From the NCBI RefSeq assembly GCF_003111605.1, contig NZ_MZGU01000003.1, forward strand, positions 1 to 64,000: a stretch of 64,000 nucleotides of DNA. The letters run 5' to 3'. The position numbers were made by a program, and so were the translations under genes. Positions 8,720-17,960 of the stretch are shown piece after piece. Under the pieces are notes generated by a model that saw only the letters and a list, made by a program, of their open reading frames with translations, ran no database searches and was not told where the DNA came from. How positions within the stretch are numbered: position 1 is the first letter of the stretch; each line of letters starts with the position of its first letter. This DNA is from Methanobrevibacter woesei (GTDB taxonomy: Archaea > Methanobacteriota > Methanobacteria > Methanobacteriales > Methanobacteriaceae).

Positions 8720-10162
8720 TTATAAAATATCTTTTAATAGTTCCTCAGCAGGATCCATTCCTTGAGCTCCAATTAATAAAATAACATCTTTTTTATCTGC
8801 ATTATCATAAGTGTCTTTTAATGCATCAAACAAGTTATCAAAATGGATAAAAGGAACATTGTTTTTATTTAATACATCGAAAAATACATCTCTTTCATCA
8901 TCTTCAACAAAGTTAAGAGAATTGACAACATCAACACTAGAAGACAATACAATATCCATGTTTTCAGTATAAGACTCAACTAATGCTTCAACATTATATT
9001 TATTAATGTCAACACCACGTGATCCTCTGATAGAACAAACAACAAACAATTTGTGATTTTCAGGCACTAATTTAACAGATTCTGAAATTGTTGCTTTAAT
9101 ACCATCTGGATTATGAGCAAAATCGTCAATGATTAAAGGATTTTTATTTAAAATAGAAAATCTTCTATTTAAAGATTTATAAGATTTAACCCCTTTTACA
9201 ATACCTTCTTTTGAAATTCCTAAAGATATACAGCATCCAATAGCTGAGAGTATATTTTGAATAAAGTGACTGCTTCTAAATGGCAAGTCTTCTTCTTTTA
9301 AAAGCAATTCACCCCTACAAATAATTCCTTGTTTAGAAGAATCATAAAATACATCCTGTTTATCTTTCATTGAACAGAAAACAATGTTTTCATCATTTAA
9401 ATCATCAGCTATTTTCTTAAGCAAATCATCATCATGATTTAATACAACAGTTTCATCAATAGCTTCTGGAACTTGATGAATTTCACTGTAAACTTCTTCA
9501 ATTGAATTTACAAGACCAATGTGATCCATAGCAATATTTGTAATTACTCCAACTTTAGGATGAATAGCTTCAGACATTAAATATGCATGCCCTTTCATTA
9601 GATTACCTAGCCATCCTTGAACTTCAGAAACTTCAATAACTAAATAATCCAAAGAACCATTTTCTATGACTTCATCAGAAATTAATTTGGATACCATTGG
9701 ATCAATTAATGTATTAAATTCAGATTCTGCATCAGTATTTGTGAAAACTTTATAACCATTTTCTTTTAAGATATGATAAATTAAATGAGAAGTGGTTGAT
9801 TTACCATTAGTACCTGTTATAATAATATTTTCTGAATTAGGCGAATATTTATTAATAGTCCATTTAAGTGCAAAAGCATTAGCTAATTCAATCCTGTCAA
9901 CAATGATTAATGGGAAATTAAGTTCTTCTGCTTTTTCAACTGCATTTTCTTTTGGAGTCTGAGTTATTAAACAAGCAACATCCTTTGAAGCAGCTATTTC
10001 AATACCTTTTCCATTAATCCAATGCCTTATAACAATATCTCCTTTTGTAGCATCATTTAATAACGTAAAACGTCCAATAAATCCCTCATTAAAAAAATAA
10101 TCTGAATTTCCAACTATTTTACCTTCAACAAAACTAGCTAATTCATTAATATTAAAATCCAT
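8720..10162 (-). CDS. Mur ligase family protein (probable pseudomurein peptide ligase)
   Basis: The 480-residue enzyme should join an amino acid or peptide to a carboxylate using ATP, in the cytoplasm. The ATP loop ITGTNGKSTTSH lies near 112-123. The Mur-central signatures NIAMDHIG and SLNRRFSI follow, and DDFAHNPDG marks the C-terminal ligase domain. An N-terminal substrate domain of about 105 residues precedes the P-loop. Pseudomurein methanogens use several Mur-ligase homologues in place of MurC-F, and the MraY-like gene next door strongly supports that role. The exact amino acid added cannot be read from the sequence. Start: AGGTGAT before ATG. Confidence 0.85.
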   Translation of the reverse strand: MDFNINELASFVEGKIVGNSDYFFNEGFIGRFTLLNDATKGDIVIRHWINGKGIEIAASKDVACLITQTPKENAVEKAEELNFPLIIVDRIELANAFALKWTINKYSPNSENIIITGTNGKSTTSHLIYHILKENGYKVFTNTDAESEFNTLIDPMVSKLISDEVIENGSLDYLVIEVSEVQGWLGNLMKGHAYLMSEAIHPKVGVITNIAMDHIGLVNSIEEVYSEIHQVPEAIDETVVLNHDDDLLKKIADDLNDENIVFCSMKDKQDVFYDSSKQGIICRGELLLKEEDLPFRSSHFIQNILSAIGCCISLGISKEGIVKGVKSYKSLNRRFSILNKNPLIIDDFAHNPDGIKATISESVKLVPENHKLFVVCSIRGSRGVDINKYNVEALVESYTENMDIVLSSSVDVVNSLNFVEDDERDVFFDVLNKNNVPFIHFDNLFDALKDTYDNADKKDVILLIGAQGMDPAEELLKDIL

Positions 10163-10194
10163 AAATAATCACCTAAAAAAAATAAAAAAAAAGA

Positions 10195-11265
10195 TTAGAA
10201 TAAAAAGACTTGTGCAACAAGTCCAATTATACATAATATTGCAGTAACAGCCCAATAGGTCAATACAATTTTAGTTTCAGACATACCATAATGGTTTAAA
10301 GTATGATGTAATGGCTCTACAGGCAATTTAATAATATTAGCCCTATGTAATAAACTTACAACAACTGAAAATATAGGTACACCTAATGCAAGAACTCCAA
10401 AGTATGGAACATCAGCTATAAGAACTGCTGCAGCATAACCAGTACCTAAAACAAAAGAACCAGTATCCCCCATAAATATAGATGCCGGATATTTATTAAA
10501 TACTAAAAATCCTAAACAGAGCCCTGCTAAAACTATAAATGGAGGTAGAACATCCATATTTCCTATAACATAACCATAAACACAGCATGCAATAGATGCA
10601 ATAGCTATAATACCTGCAGCTAAACCATCCATACCATCAATTAAGTTTACACTGTTAATAGAACCTAAAATAGCAATTACAACAACAGGAAACATTAACC
10701 ATCCTAATTCAAAACCACCAAGAGTTGTAACAATTCCTGTTAAACCTAATAAGATACCTAATACAATTTGACATATAATTTTTTCAGATTCTTCAGGTTC
10801 TGTTTTAATAGGAACCTCACCGATAACTTCAACTTTTCCATCAGCTAAAAGCTTATCAACTTCAGATTTAGCTTTAGGAGTAGCTACTCTAACTTCTTCA
10901 TTTGGTTCAACTTCTAATCTCCCTAAAGAAATAACTTTATTTGAGACATTTACAACAAGTTTTTGAACTTCTTTAACTTTAAGTCCAATTAAATCATCAA
11001 CTAAACCTACAATTCCACCTGCAAGCATAATAAATGACATTATTAAAATTGGAGTGTTTTGATAGTAAATAGCTATTAATAAAAGGATGGTGAAAAGAAA
11101 TGCAATTCCACCCATTGTAGGAGTTCCACTTTTATGCCTATGTTCACTAACAATAGGATTATCAGCTATTCTTGCCTTCAAAAGTATTCTCCTAACATAA
11201 TATGTGAAAACTATTGAGGCAATTAAAGTAATTAAAAACAAGATTAACATGTCTGTATAATTCAT
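10195..11265 (-). CDS. MraY-like phosphoglycosyl transferase (GT family 4)
   Basis: The 356-residue polytopic membrane protein is expected to transfer a sugar-1-phosphate or glycopeptide phosphate from a UDP carrier to undecaprenyl-type phosphate. Signatures in order are GTPTMGG (near 47), LVDDLIGLK, NLIDGMDGLAAG, FMGDTGSFVLG and, near the end, PLHHTLNHYG, the counterpart of the bacterial HHH motif. Compared with bacterial MraY there is a hydrophilic insertion of roughly 70 residues after the DDxxG loop (about 97-165), rich in Lys, Glu and Val. The ATG with GTGGT upstream is chosen four codons inside the longest frame. It pairs with the Mur ligase, 32 bases upstream of that gene. Confidence 0.88.
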   Translation of the reverse strand: MNYTDMLILFLITLIASIVFTYYVRRILLKARIADNPIVSEHRHKSGTPTMGGIAFLFTILLLIAIYYQNTPILIMSFIMLAGGIVGLVDDLIGLKVKEVQKLVVNVSNKVISLGRLEVEPNEEVRVATPKAKSEVDKLLADGKVEVIGEVPIKTEPEESEKIICQIVLGILLGLTGIVTTLGGFELGWLMFPVVVIAILGSINSVNLIDGMDGLAAGIIAIASIACCVYGYVIGNMDVLPPFIVLAGLCLGFLVFNKYPASIFMGDTGSFVLGTGYAAAVLIADVPYFGVLALGVPIFSVVVSLLHRANIIKLPVEPLHHTLNHYGMSETKIVLTYWAVTAILCIIGLVAQVFLF

Positions 11266-11365
11266 TTTACCACACAAAAATTTTCAAATTATATAATAAA
11301 TTTATAATCAGTAATATATATAATTATTAGATAGAGTATATAAGAAAAAAAAATAAAAAATAAGC

Positions 11366-12472
11366 TTAATTCAATAAACTATTTTTAAATTCATTAAGCT
11401 TTTCACTTGATTTAGCACGAATAGTAATCCTCTGATAACCTTCAGGCCCATGAACTACAAAATCATCTTTAGCAAAAGATTTTAGTGGTTCAGAATGTTT
11501 TGGTCCATTATAGTTACCAATTGGAATTTCAGTTGCATAGAATTCCTTTAATTTAGAATCAATATTTTCTTTACTGAATTCACCTATTGCCATGTTAATT
11601 AACTCATGTAATGAATTAACATCACAGGTAGCGGTTGTTAAATATCTTGTACCATTTGGCCTTGTATTAACTTCAATAGCATAAAGAGTGTCTTTAGAGT
11701 GAGAATACATAAAGTCCATTTCAAATATTCCATCAGAGTTAAGTTCACTAGCTACTTTCTCAGCAGCTTCAATTACCCTCTCATTGTCAAAACCTTCAAT
11801 CTCACAAGGACCTAATTTTACTTTATTTAAAGGATGAGTACCTTCTAAAGTTGTTTCACCTTTATAAATAGGAATCAATGGTATAACTTCACCTTTAAAT
11901 GCCAAAACCTCAATTGATATTTCAGACCCTTCAATAAATTCTTCACATAATGCTTTATCAAATTCCTGGAAGTACTCTCCAATATCTTCAATAGAATTAG
12001 CTATTTTAATATCTTTTCCACCCTGACCATAACCTTGTTTTAAAACAAGAGGAAAATCAATATTTAATTCATTTTTAAAGGTATCTTTTTCAAGTATTTG
12101 ATAATTAGGGGTTGTAACACCAATTTCATTGTAAAATTTCTTTGTATTGATTTTATCTGAAGTTAATTCAACAGCTCTAACATTAGATGCTATAACAGGA
12201 ATATTATATTCAGATTCAATTTCCTCTTTCATATGGGCAACATCTATTAAAGGAGGATCAATACCAATTAATGGAATAACTGCATCAACATTTTCTGAAA
12301 TAGCTATTTGTTTAGGAGCATCCATTCCACGAGGTACAATTATTACTTTATCTGGTAAATTTAAGTTTATAGCATCTTCATTAGATTCTGTTAAAATACT
12401 TTCAATTCCTTTTTCCTTAACATAGTAATCTACATCATCATACAATCTTGAACCAATAAATAAAATTTTCAT
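11366..12472 (-). CDS. ATP-grasp protein related to carbamoyl-phosphate synthase (CarB-like)
   Basis: The 368-residue protein has an N-terminal Rossmann-like preATP-grasp domain (about 1-100) and a central ATP-grasp fold. The fold contains FPLVLKQGYGQGGKDI as nucleotide loop, CEEFIEGSEISIEVLAF and, near residue 265, EVNTRPNGTRY, the metal-binding glutamate/asparagine pair. It is much shorter than CarB and lacks the allosteric domain, so it is not a carbamoyl-phosphate synthase. CPS-like ATP-grasp genes are known companions of pseudomurein Mur ligase and MraY-like genes, which fits this position. Amide or peptide bond formation is expected. Its start overlaps the end of the upstream gene by four bases. 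Confidence 0.75.
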   Translation of the reverse strand: MKILFIGSRLYDDVDYYVKEKGIESILTESNEDAINLNLPDKVIIVPRGMDAPKQIAISENVDAVIPLIGIDPPLIDVAHMKEEIESEYNIPVIASNVRAVELTSDKINTKKFYNEIGVTTPNYQILEKDTFKNELNIDFPLVLKQGYGQGGKDIKIANSIEDIGEYFQEFDKALCEEFIEGSEISIEVLAFKGEVIPLIPIYKGETTLEGTHPLNKVKLGPCEIEGFDNERVIEAAEKVASELNSDGIFEMDFMYSHSKDTLYAIEVNTRPNGTRYLTTATCDVNSLHELINMAIGEFSKENIDSKLKEFYATEIPIGNYNGPKHSEPLKSFAKDDFVVHGPEGYQRITIRAKSSEKLNEFKNSLLN

Positions 12473-12954
12473 ACAATCCCCTTTATAATTTTAATTAATT
12501 CTAATGCATTTTTTTCAACAACTTCAGTTAAATTCTCATTATAATCCATAGATTCAGGTTCAATACCAATAAAAATTATTTTAAAATCATGCTCTCTAGT
12601 TAAATACTTGACAAAATAAGAAAGAGACATTGAATGAGTTGAAATACCAATATTTACAAAATTCTCAGAGCTGACAACTTTAACAGTTCCAGGTTCTTCA
12701 TCCATTAAACAGGCATCTAAAATAATAATATGGGAAGGATTATCCTTTTTTATTTTACCTGTAAAATTTTCAGGAACTGTTTCACCATTAATTAAAACTA
12801 TATTATCCTCTGAAAGCTCTTTTTCTAATTTTTTAATAATGAACGGACCAACACCATCATCACATTTAAGTTCATTACCAACTCCCAAAATTAGTAACTT
12901 TTCATAGTCTTGTAAAAACTCAGATAAATCATTTTTAATTGAAATAAAAATCAC
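12469..12954 (-). CDS. Hydrogenase maturation protease (HycI/HyaD family)
   Basis: The 161-residue endopeptidase trims the C terminus of a [NiFe]-hydrogenase large subunit after nickel insertion. The signature LILGVGNELKCDDGVGP near residue 20 supplies the first nickel-sensing acidic residue. HIIILDACLMDEEPGTV near 90 supplies the second acidic site, and ISTHSMSL near 115 the histidine site. The frame opens with GTG overlapping the TGA of the methyltransferase gene (GTGA), typical of translational coupling, but there is no ribosome binding site before it, so the true start may lie a few codons later. Co-location with NikR fits nickel enzyme biogenesis. Confidence 0.88.
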   Translation of the reverse strand: MIFISIKNDLSEFLQDYEKLLILGVGNELKCDDGVGPFIIKKLEKELSEDNIVLINGETVPENFTGKIKKDNPSHIIILDACLMDEEPGTVKVVSSENFVNIGISTHSMSLSYFVKYLTREHDFKIIFIGIEPESMDYNENLTEVVEKNALELIKIIKGIV

Positions 12955-13742
12955 CTTACATACTCAGTTTTAATTGTTTCAATTCCCTTACCCATTATAT
13001 ATTTTAAATTTAATCTAATTAAATCATTTCTTTTAACATTTAAGTTATCTAAAGGAATTAATAATGGTGGATTAAGCATAGGAGTTGGTCCACAAACAAT
13101 ATTCTCATTAAGTTTAGTAACAGTGGTAATTTTAACTCCGTTAATTTCACCATCATTTCTAATTTTGAAATCAAGAGTACCTTCAAATTTAGGATTAATA
13201 TCTTCTAAGAAATTAATTTTAGAATATAATATTTCATTTGATAATGGTTTATAATTAATATTCTCTCCAACATCATCATAGTGAAAATATTCTCTCTCCA
13301 TATTAACTAACTGGGCAAGATTAAAAATCCCTTGAGGAATAATCTCACCAGTATCCTTTAGATATTTCTTAACATTTTCTAAAACAGGCACCTGCTCCTC
13401 ATCAATTAAAGCTGTGTCTAACATTTCACATATGATTAAATCTGCTTTTTTATTAAAAGAAATGGCTGTTGCATCATCATTAAAAAGAGAAATATTATCA
13501 AAATCATTTAGATTGTTTTTTGTACAATTAAATGTTTTAGAATCAATTTCACAAGAAAATATCTCTTTAAAAAAAGGTTGAGCAAAAAAAGATAGAACTC
13601 CACTACCACAGCCCACATCAAAAGCAATTAAATTATCTTTATTTTGATTTTTAACATAATCTAAAATAGCTTCATAAAAAACAGCCAATCTTTGCTCATC
13701 TTTTAATAAATTAAAATGATAAGAAGTAGTTTGAAATTTCAT
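12951..13742 (-). CDS. PRMT-like class I SAM methyltransferase
   Basis: The 263-residue protein has a SAM-binding Rossmann half with AFDVGCGSGVLSFFA near 42-56 and DLIICEMLDTALIDEEQ near 107-122. The latter corresponds to the double-E loop of protein arginine methyltransferases. A beta-rich C-terminal half follows. The layout resembles archaeal PRMT-like proteins, but one glutamate of the loop is replaced by aspartate (E-M-L-D), so the substrate is uncertain. It is the first gene of a chain coupled by four-base overlaps with the hydrogenase protease and the ATP-grasp gene. Confidence 0.7.
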   Translation of the reverse strand: MKFQTTSYHFNLLKDEQRLAVFYEAILDYVKNQNKDNLIAFDVGCGSGVLSFFAQPFFKEIFSCEIDSKTFNCTKNNLNDFDNISLFNDDATAISFNKKADLIICEMLDTALIDEEQVPVLENVKKYLKDTGEIIPQGIFNLAQLVNMEREYFHYDDVGENINYKPLSNEILYSKINFLEDINPKFEGTLDFKIRNDGEINGVKITTVTKLNENIVCGPTPMLNPPLLIPLDNLNVKRNDLIRLNLKYIMGKGIETIKTEYVR

Positions 13743-13753
13743 ATAATCTTTAA

Positions 13754-14212
13754 CTAATGGAAATGATCATGGTCATGGTGGTCATGGTCTGGATTATTTT
13801 TACTGAATTCCTCACCATTTGCAGTACTTGTAAGTTTTACGTGTTCTACACCTTTAAGTCTCATCATTTTTTCGGTTAATTCCCTAATCTCATTAATATC
13901 TCCATTAACAACAATAATTTCCATACAATACTTTTCAGTCATATGAATATGCATACTTGCATTGATTTCATTTCTAAAATTATGTTGTATCTCAGCTAAA
14001 TTCTCCATAACTCCAGTATAATGATGATCATAGATTATAGTGATAATACCAATTCTTTCCCCTTCCATTTCATTCATCCATTGATATCTTACAATATAAT
14101 CCTGTAAAGCATCTCTAATTCCTTTAGAACGGGACTGGTATCCTCTTTCTTTTAAAACATCATCAAAATCAGCTAATAATTTTTTAGGTAATGACATACT
14201 AATTCTCATCAT
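13754..14212 (-). CDS. nikR: Nickel-responsive regulator NikR
   Basis: The 152-residue protein has a ribbon-helix-helix DNA-binding domain (RISMSLPKKLLADFDDVL, about 3-45) and an ACT-like nickel domain. The high-affinity nickel ligands are all present as H77, H88, H90 and C96, one residue off from the E. coli positions. The extra tail from about 140 is a run of His and Asp that may bind further metal. It probably represses nickel uptake or tunes hydrogenase supply. The neighbouring hydrogenase protease gene fits. A second ATG directly after the first leaves a one-codon ambiguity. Confidence 0.95.
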   Translation of the reverse strand: MMRISMSLPKKLLADFDDVLKERGYQSRSKGIRDALQDYIVRYQWMNEMEGERIGIITIIYDHHYTGVMENLAEIQHNFRNEINASMHIHMTEKYCMEIIVVNGDINEIRELTEKMMRLKGVEHVKLTSTANGEEFSKNNPDHDHHDHDHFH

Positions 14213-14351
14213 AGAAAAAACCTTTATAATATCAATTACAATAACATATACAATTATTATATAGGCTTAGTTTTAATTTTAGAACTATATAAAATTTATT
14301 ATAAAATCCATTTTTTTTAATACTCGATTAATAATAAAAAGGTAAAAAAAT

Positions 14352-15140
14352 ATGACTTTTATTAATATTAATGACAACACATTAAATTTTAATATTGAAG
14401 GTAATGGTTTTCCAGTAGTTTTAATTCATGGCTTTTCAGATGATTTAAATTACTGGAACTTTCTCTCAAATGAATTAAAAAAACATTTTACCGTAATAAC
14501 ACTTGATTTAAGAGGGCATGGAAAAACACCCCTTGGAGACAAACCTATTACAATTGAATTGCTTGGAGATGATGTTTACAAACTATTGGAAAAATTATAC
14601 ATAGACAAGTGCCATGTTATAGGATTTTCTCTTGGAGGCAATGTTGCTCTTGAATTAGCTTTAAACCATCCAAAAACTGTTAAAACACTTACTTTAATAT
14701 CCAGCTATGCTCAAGCTGATGAAAATCTAAAAGAATGTTTTAAAGGATTCAATAAAGAATTAAAAAAATCTTTTAAGAATTACTTTGATGAGATAATACC
14801 ATATATTTTACCTGAAGACTTATGTGAATCAAATAAAGAAGAATTTGAAAAGATTATTGAAAGTAAAGAAAAAACATGTAAATTAGATGATTTAAGAGAA
14901 GTTTTACATGCAGGTAAAAATTTCAATAGACTTAATGAATTGTCTAAAATTAATTGCAGAACCCTAATTATTGCATCTGAAGATGATGAGTTAACATTAT
15001 GTGATTTATCTAAAAAAATGCATGAACAAATTCCAAATTCACAATTAGAACTTTTAGACTATGTTAAACATAATGTATTCATTGGAGAAAATATTCCTAA
15101 ATTAAATAAGTTAATTCTTGAATTTTTAAGAAATAAGTAG
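14352..15140 (+). CDS. Alpha/beta hydrolase
   Basis: The 262-residue soluble enzyme carries the oxyanion stretch VLIHGFSDD near 24-32 and the nucleophile elbow GFSLGGN near 96-102. A catalytic acid sits in IIASEDDELT (about 217-226) and a histidine in VKHNVFIGE (about 240-248). This is a complete Ser-Asp-His triad of the esterase/haloperoxidase-like family. The substrate cannot be deduced. GGTAAAAAAAT precedes the ATG. Its 3' end overlaps that of the convergent gene by 15 bases. Confidence 0.85.
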   Translation: MTFININDNTLNFNIEGNGFPVVLIHGFSDDLNYWNFLSNELKKHFTVITLDLRGHGKTPLGDKPITIELLGDDVYKLLEKLYIDKCHVIGFSLGGNVALELALNHPKTVKTLTLISSYAQADENLKECFKGFNKELKKSFKNYFDEIIPYILPEDLCESNKEEFEKIIESKEKTCKLDDLREVLHAGKNFNRLNELSKINCRTLIIASEDDELTLCDLSKKMHEQIPNSQLELLDYVKHNVFIGENIPKLNKLILEFLRNK

Positions 15141-15593
15141 ATAATACTCTCCATCTTCTTTTTCAATACGTTTTAGAAGTCCTTTATTTTCAAGAGATAA
15201 AATAATATGATACATTCTAAAATTAGATAGTTTCAAATCACCATATAATAAATTACCTTCTAAAATATAACGTGAAACTAAATTATTATCATCAACTAAT
15301 TCTTTAATTAAATTGTAAGACTCTTTCTCTTTTAAATTAAGTTCAATAGCTTCAACATCTTTTTTAGAGTTAACGGCATTAATTTCTTTTTCAGAATCAG
15401 TTAATAAAACAACATCATTATCAAATTGAATTAAATCTTTATCAGAAAGAGTATTTAATATCTGAATCAAATCATATTCATGAAAATCCACTTCTTTTCT
15501 AATTAATTCAATGGGAATACCATCGGAATATTCCTTAATAAAAATTTTAATCTGATTTAAAACAACTTCTTCTTTTTTTGTAATAGTAATCAT
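15126..15593 (-). CDS. Hypothetical protein, possible winged-helix regulator
   Basis: The 155-residue acidic protein is rich in Leu, Glu, Asp and Lys. Two segments look like helix-turn-helix or winged-helix folds: about 6-60 (ending NTLSDKDLIQFDNDVVLLT) and the C-terminal part from about 95 (YHIILSLENKGLLKRIEKEDGEYYLL). Both have the typical 'L..L..kGLI/L' plus beta-hairpin layout. No family is recognised. The ATG is taken three codons inside the longest frame. The last 15 bases overlap the convergent hydrolase gene. Confidence 0.5.
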   Translation of the reverse strand: MITITKKEEVVLNQIKIFIKEYSDGIPIELIRKEVDFHEYDLIQILNTLSDKDLIQFDNDVVLLTDSEKEINAVNSKKDVEAIELNLKEKESYNLIKELVDDNNLVSRYILEGNLLYGDLKLSNFRMYHIILSLENKGLLKRIEKEDGEYYLLIS

Positions 15594-15761
15594 ACAAATC
15601 AATTAATAAATCTAGAAATTATTGTTTTTAAAATTTTTGAATGAAAAATAAATTATATCACATTAACTTGTAAGTAAAAAACAAAATAAAAATCTTAAAT
15701 TCAGAGAAATTTAACAGAAAAAAACAGAATATTATGAAAAAAATAAGTAAGAAATGATAAG

Positions 15762-17249
15762 TTATTTACCATTTCCTGCCATTGGAACACCAGTTAAAAT
15801 TGATGCTTCCATTGTTAATGCTCTTAAACTTTGTTTTTCAAGTTTATTAATATGTGTGTTACCAGCTTGTTGAACAAGCATACATGCCTCATCAGTCATT
15901 GCATTAATATAATTAGCTACATTTTTACCCATTTCTTTATAATCAAGTCTATGTCTTAAGGATAAATCCTGAGTAGCTATTCCTTTACGGCATGTACCAG
16001 TATAACACATTTGACAAACTCTACAACCAATAGAAATCAATGCTGCAGTAGCAATGTAAACTGCATCAGCACCAAGAGCAAGAGCCTTAGCTAAATCTGC
16101 ACCAGAACGAATACCTCCTGCTGCAACTAAACTAACTTTGTCTCTTAATTTAACTTCTTTAAGTGCTTCATCAGCTTCTACAATTGCAGCTAATGAAGGA
16201 ACACCAGAATGCTCCATAATTACATCAGGTCCTGCTCCAGTACCTCCCTGCATACCATCAACAACAATAATATCTGCTCCACCTTTAGCAGCAATCTTTA
16301 CATCACTAGCTACTTTACCTGAAGCAAATTTAACAATAATTGGTACTTTCCAGTCGGTGATTTCTCTTAATTGTGAAATTTTCATACTTAAATCCTCAGG
16401 ACCTACAATATCCATGTGTCTAGCTGGAGATAATGCATCAGATCCTTCAGGAATTCTTCTAATTCTTGATACCTCAGCAGTTACTTTTTCACCAAGTAAA
16501 TGACCACCCATACCTGATTTTGCACCTTGCCCTATCTTAATTTCAACTGCATCACCTTTATTAAGGTAATCGGCAGATACTCCGAATCTTCCAGATGCAT
16601 ATTGTGCAATAAGTTTATCAGCTAGTTCACGTTCTTCAGGAAGCATTCCTCCTTCCCCAGTGTTTGTAACAGTTCCTGCAAGTGATGAACCAATAGCTAA
16701 TGCCATTTTTGCTTCTTTACTTAATGCACCAAAAGACATTGCCCCAATCATTACAGGGGTTTTTAGTTTTAATGGGTTTTCTGCATATCTGTCCCCTAAA
16801 ATAACATCTGTTCCACAAGGTTCCCTATATTTATCAAGAGGAGGTCTTGAAACTTGTGCAGGTATTACAACCAAATCATCAAAGTCTGGAATTTTTCTTA
16901 AAGCACCAGTACTTCTAATTTTATAGGATGCACTTTGTGATTTTCTTGTAATTTCCACAATGTCTGGAAATCCCCATGCTTCTCTTGCATCTTCTGGAAT
17001 AGCATTAACTTCAATAGCTCTGCTAGGACACATTTCTAAACAAATCCTACAACCAACACATTTTTCTTGGTTTAATGGATATGGATCTCCTTGAATAATT
17101 TCATAAACACCATGAGGACAGTTATTATAACATGAAAAACATTTTCCACAGATTTTTTCATCCCTATCATCACATAGATACCAACAACAGCCCGGCCTGT
17201 CAAAATTTTTTTTACATAAATCTGGATTTCTCACAACTCTATATGGCAT
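15762..17249 (-). CDS. gltB: Glutamate synthase, FMN/iron-sulfur (archaeal GltB2-type) subunit
   Basis: The 495-residue protein starts with a Cys-rich ferredoxin-like section. CGKCFSCYNNCPHG (about 34-47) and CVGCRICLEMCPSRA (about 63-77) should hold two [4Fe-4S] clusters. The FMN-binding barrel of glutamate synthase follows, with the glycine-rich stretches GEGGMLPEER, KIGQGAKSGMGG and DGMQGGTGAGP. CRVCQMCYTGTCRKGIATQD near 410-430 provides the 3Fe-4S site. It converts 2-oxoglutarate and channelled ammonia into glutamate. Archaea split the bacterial GltB into separate genes, and the two other parts lie immediately upstream in the same operon. GGAGGGTAGAGT precedes the ATG. Confidence 0.93.
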   Translation of the reverse strand: MPYRVVRNPDLCKKNFDRPGCCWYLCDDRDEKICGKCFSCYNNCPHGVYEIIQGDPYPLNQEKCVGCRICLEMCPSRAIEVNAIPEDAREAWGFPDIVEITRKSQSASYKIRSTGALRKIPDFDDLVVIPAQVSRPPLDKYREPCGTDVILGDRYAENPLKLKTPVMIGAMSFGALSKEAKMALAIGSSLAGTVTNTGEGGMLPEERELADKLIAQYASGRFGVSADYLNKGDAVEIKIGQGAKSGMGGHLLGEKVTAEVSRIRRIPEGSDALSPARHMDIVGPEDLSMKISQLREITDWKVPIIVKFASGKVASDVKIAAKGGADIIVVDGMQGGTGAGPDVIMEHSGVPSLAAIVEADEALKEVKLRDKVSLVAAGGIRSGADLAKALALGADAVYIATAALISIGCRVCQMCYTGTCRKGIATQDLSLRHRLDYKEMGKNVANYINAMTDEACMLVQQAGNTHINKLEKQSLRALTMEASILTGVPMAGNGK

Positions 17250-17268
17250 ACTCTACCCTCCTCTTAAT

Positions 17269-17952
17269 TTAGTGACCATAAAACGGCCTTTTACTTTCAG
17301 GAACTACTTTTTTAAAATCATCATATTCACTTTCATCTAAATCAAAGTCATAGCTGGATAATGTATCTTTAAGTTCTTTTTTATCTTCAGCAGTGATTTC
17401 ACCGATTTTAGCATTGTATCCTAAGCTACTAATTTCACCTTTTACATAAATTTCTCCACGAATAATGGATTCAGCTAAATCTTCACCTACATCACCTAAA
17501 ATGATGATTCTACCACCCATCATAAAGATACCAGTCATAAATCCGGAATTGCCTCCAATGATGATAGTTCCATTTTTCATGATTTCTCCAGTTCTTGAAC
17601 CTACAGATTTGCGAACAACAACAGTTCCTCCATAAATTCCCTGACCTGCACCGTCTCCAGCACTTCCTTCAACAATAACTTCACCATCAGTTAAGTTATC
17701 TCCAACGAACCATCCTGCATTACCATTGATTTTGATTTTAGTTCCATCACACATGGTTCCAGCAAAGTATCCAACAGATCCGTCAAGTTCTATTTCTGTT
17801 TCATCAACAACTCCAGCAACTAGATAATGCATTGCATTAGGATTTCTTATAATAATTTTATCATAGCTAGATGCATATTGTTTAATTTGTGAATTTAATT
17901 CACGAGGTGTTAAGGAAGCTGCATCTAACTCTTTAATTTTAATATCACTCAT
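17269..17952 (-). CDS. Glutamate synthase GXGXG-domain subunit
   Basis: The 227-residue protein is a right-handed beta helix with the repeated G-x-x-G-x-x-x-G pattern of the GltB C-terminal (GXGXG) domain. Examples are SVGYFAGTMCDG, AGWFVGDNLTDG, SAGDGAGQGIYGG and GFMTGIFMMGG. In bacterial GltB this domain bridges the amidotransferase and FMN domains, and here it is a separate chain between their genes. GGTGATTAG before the ATG supports the start. A C-terminal acidic stretch of about 45 residues follows the helix. Confidence 0.88.
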   Translation of the reverse strand: MSDIKIKELDAASLTPRELNSQIKQYASSYDKIIIRNPNAMHYLVAGVVDETEIELDGSVGYFAGTMCDGTKIKINGNAGWFVGDNLTDGEVIVEGSAGDGAGQGIYGGTVVVRKSVGSRTGEIMKNGTIIIGGNSGFMTGIFMMGGRIIILGDVGEDLAESIIRGEIYVKGEISSLGYNAKIGEITAEDKKELKDTLSSYDFDLDESEYDDFKKVVPESKRPFYGH

Positions 17953-17960
17953 CTAATCAC

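Noticed and set aside
11366-12472. Carbamoyl-phosphate synthase large subunit or D-Ala-D-Ala ligase
   Set aside because: Only one ATP-grasp unit, no CarB allosteric domain, and Ddl signatures are missing; envelope context fits a CPS-like protein better.
14213-14351. NikR operator between nikR and the hydrolase gene
   Set aside because: No GTATGA-type or other dyad of sufficient length; only AT-rich promoter elements are visible.
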